From: JBPYCR01 sp051846935
GTDB taxonomy: Bacteria > Bacillota > Bacilli > Bacillales > Amphibacillaceae
Length of the DNA stretch: 64,000 bases
Direction: 5' to 3'
Assembly (NCBI RefSeq): GCF_051846935.1
Contig: NZ_JBPYCS010000008.1
Span: 1-64,000 of the forward strand
Program-made: the position numbers and the translations under genes
In this document: piece after piece, positions 63,151 to 64,000 of the stretch
Layout: each line of letters begins with the position of its first letter
How positions within the stretch are numbered: the stretch's first letter is position 1
The notes under the pieces: generated by a model
Databases searched by the model: none
What the model saw: the letters and a program-made list of their open reading frames with translations, nothing else
Told to the model about the DNA's origin: nothing

Positions 63151-64000
63151 ATGAGCAATCAAAGTTGGAAGGAAAAAAGAAGGTACGTTTACCCGATGCA
63201 TACGTCATATTGTTTGCTATTCTTTTAATTGCAGCAATATCAACCTATTTTATTCCAGCGGGAAGTTTTGAAAGGGAAACATCAGAAAGTGGTGCTTCAA
63301 TCGTTGTCCCTGGAAGTTATGAGCAAATTGAGCAACAGCCTGCTACCGTTATAGAAGTGTTTCGATCCATTCAAGAAGGTTTGATTGGAGGAGCAGGAAT
63401 AATCTTCTTAGTTTTAATCATTGGCGGCGCTTTTGCAGTAATCGAGAATACTGGAGCAATCGATACGTTAATAATGAAAACGATTTCAAAAACCCGAAAT
63501 AAAGAATGGCTCCTAATTACGATTGTTGCAGCTCTATTTTCCGTGTTCGGTGGTCTCGGCATTATCGTAAATGCGGTAATTGCATTTATTCCTATTGGTA
63601 TCGTACTAGCAAGAGCGATGAAAATGGATGCGATCGTAGGTGTTTCCATTATATACATCGGAGCGTATTCTGGGTTTTCTATTGGTTTTCTAGACCCTTC
63701 AACAACTGGCTTTGCCCAACAAATTGCCGGTTTGCCGTTATTTTCTGGACTAGGACTGCGAATTATTATTTATATTAGTATATTACTATCTTCAATTCTT
63801 TATATTGCTTGGTATGCAAATAGAGTAAAGAAAAATCCTGAAAATAGTATTTTAAAAGAAAATCGATTTCCTAAGTATGATGAAAAAAGTATGGATAAAG
63901 TAACTCCTAATTTAACAACTACGCACAAGCTTGTTTTAATAATACTGGCACTTGGCATAGGGACGTACGTTTATGGAGTGTTTCAGCTTGAATGGTCTAT
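63151..64000 (+). pseudogene. YfcC/DcuC-type membrane transporter, apparently frameshifted, 3' end outside window
   Basis: GAGGAGG is followed by the ATG at 63151 and MSNQSWKEKR. The frame then breaks: real transporter sequence (RLPDAYVILFAILLIAAIST, STYFIPAGSFERE, GGAFAVIENTGAIDTLIM, GYSGF-like AYSGFSIGFLDPSTTGFAQQ) is in the next frame from about 63183. One extra A in the A6 run at 63173-63178 would restore it. YfcC proteins import amino acids, peptides or dicarboxylates across the membrane. The neighbouring M20 hydrolase suggests an N-acyl amino acid or dipeptide. It may be a sequence error, real decay or slippage at the A run. Confidence 0.75.

Noticed and set aside
63151..63200. Programmed -1 ribosomal frameshift at the A run
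   Set aside because: The A6-G run is not in the X-XXY-YYZ phase relative to the start frame (codons GAA AAA AGA), so a classical slippery site is not formed; indel or polymerase slippage fits better.

Overview
The window comes from a low-GC, endospore-forming, flagellated Gram-positive bacterium, most likely Bacillaceae (Oceanobacillus/Virgibacillus-like or a related lineage; the genus is a guess). Support: spore photoproduct lyase (splA-splB), ytaF, cvfB, ywbE, a SigD-type flagellin promoter with CsrA sites in the leader, strong GGAGG ribosome-binding sites, frequent TTG/GTG starts, and dispersed palindromic intergenic repeats of the kind common in Bacillaceae. No rRNA or tRNA gene was seen.

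Layout. 1-3.2 kb: end of a flagellar locus (flagellin, a 202-aa protein and a truncated DUF115/Maf-like flagellin-modification protein). 3.4-4.7 kb: a short-chain fatty acid transporter gene broken by a frameshift and a nonsense codon. 4.8-5.7 kb: EamA exporter. 6.0-14.9 kb: a type IVa-like pilus locus (two minor-pilin-like genes, pilB, pilT, pilC, major pilin, pilM, pilN, pilO on the minus strand) with a divergent gene for a prepilin-like protein carrying about eight 20-residue beta-solenoid-like repeats. 15-25 kb: flavodoxin, ABC ATPase, small protein, ferredoxin, topB, splA-splB, AEC transporter, ytaF and a short-chain dehydrogenase. 25.2-28.9 kb: a GntR/YtrA-type regulator, ABC ATPase, two membrane proteins and a CPBP protease behind a 30-bp near-perfect palindrome. 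28.9-30.1 kb: a tandem array of a 244-bp palindromic unit, then a promoter-to-terminator segment of about 290 nt with nested perfect hairpins and no ORF, just upstream of cvfB.

31-37.5 kb: a manganese-type ABC importer with a MntR-like operator, small conserved proteins, a FAH-family hydrolase and a CDF exporter. 37.6-42.7 kb: ilvD, an MtnE-like aminotransferase and ilvE. 43-47 kb: pstS-pstC-pstA-pstB with three PhoP-type repeats at 11-bp period. 47.7-53.1 kb: argC-argJ-argB-argD-argF. 53.4-57.3 kb: RpiR regulator, GSA-aminotransferase-like enzyme and asparaginase. 57.5-60 kb: acetyl/succinyl-CoA transferase and LytTR regulator. 60.2-60.8 kb: purC. 61-64 kb: M20 amidohydrolase and RpiR regulator divergent from a YfcC-family transporter that appears frameshifted near its start and runs off the window.

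Most promising for novelty: the pilus locus with its solenoid prepilin, the structured RNA upstream of cvfB, and the tandem palindromic array. Three genes (3376, 13711, 63151) show apparent disabling changes, so sequence errors must be separated from real decay.
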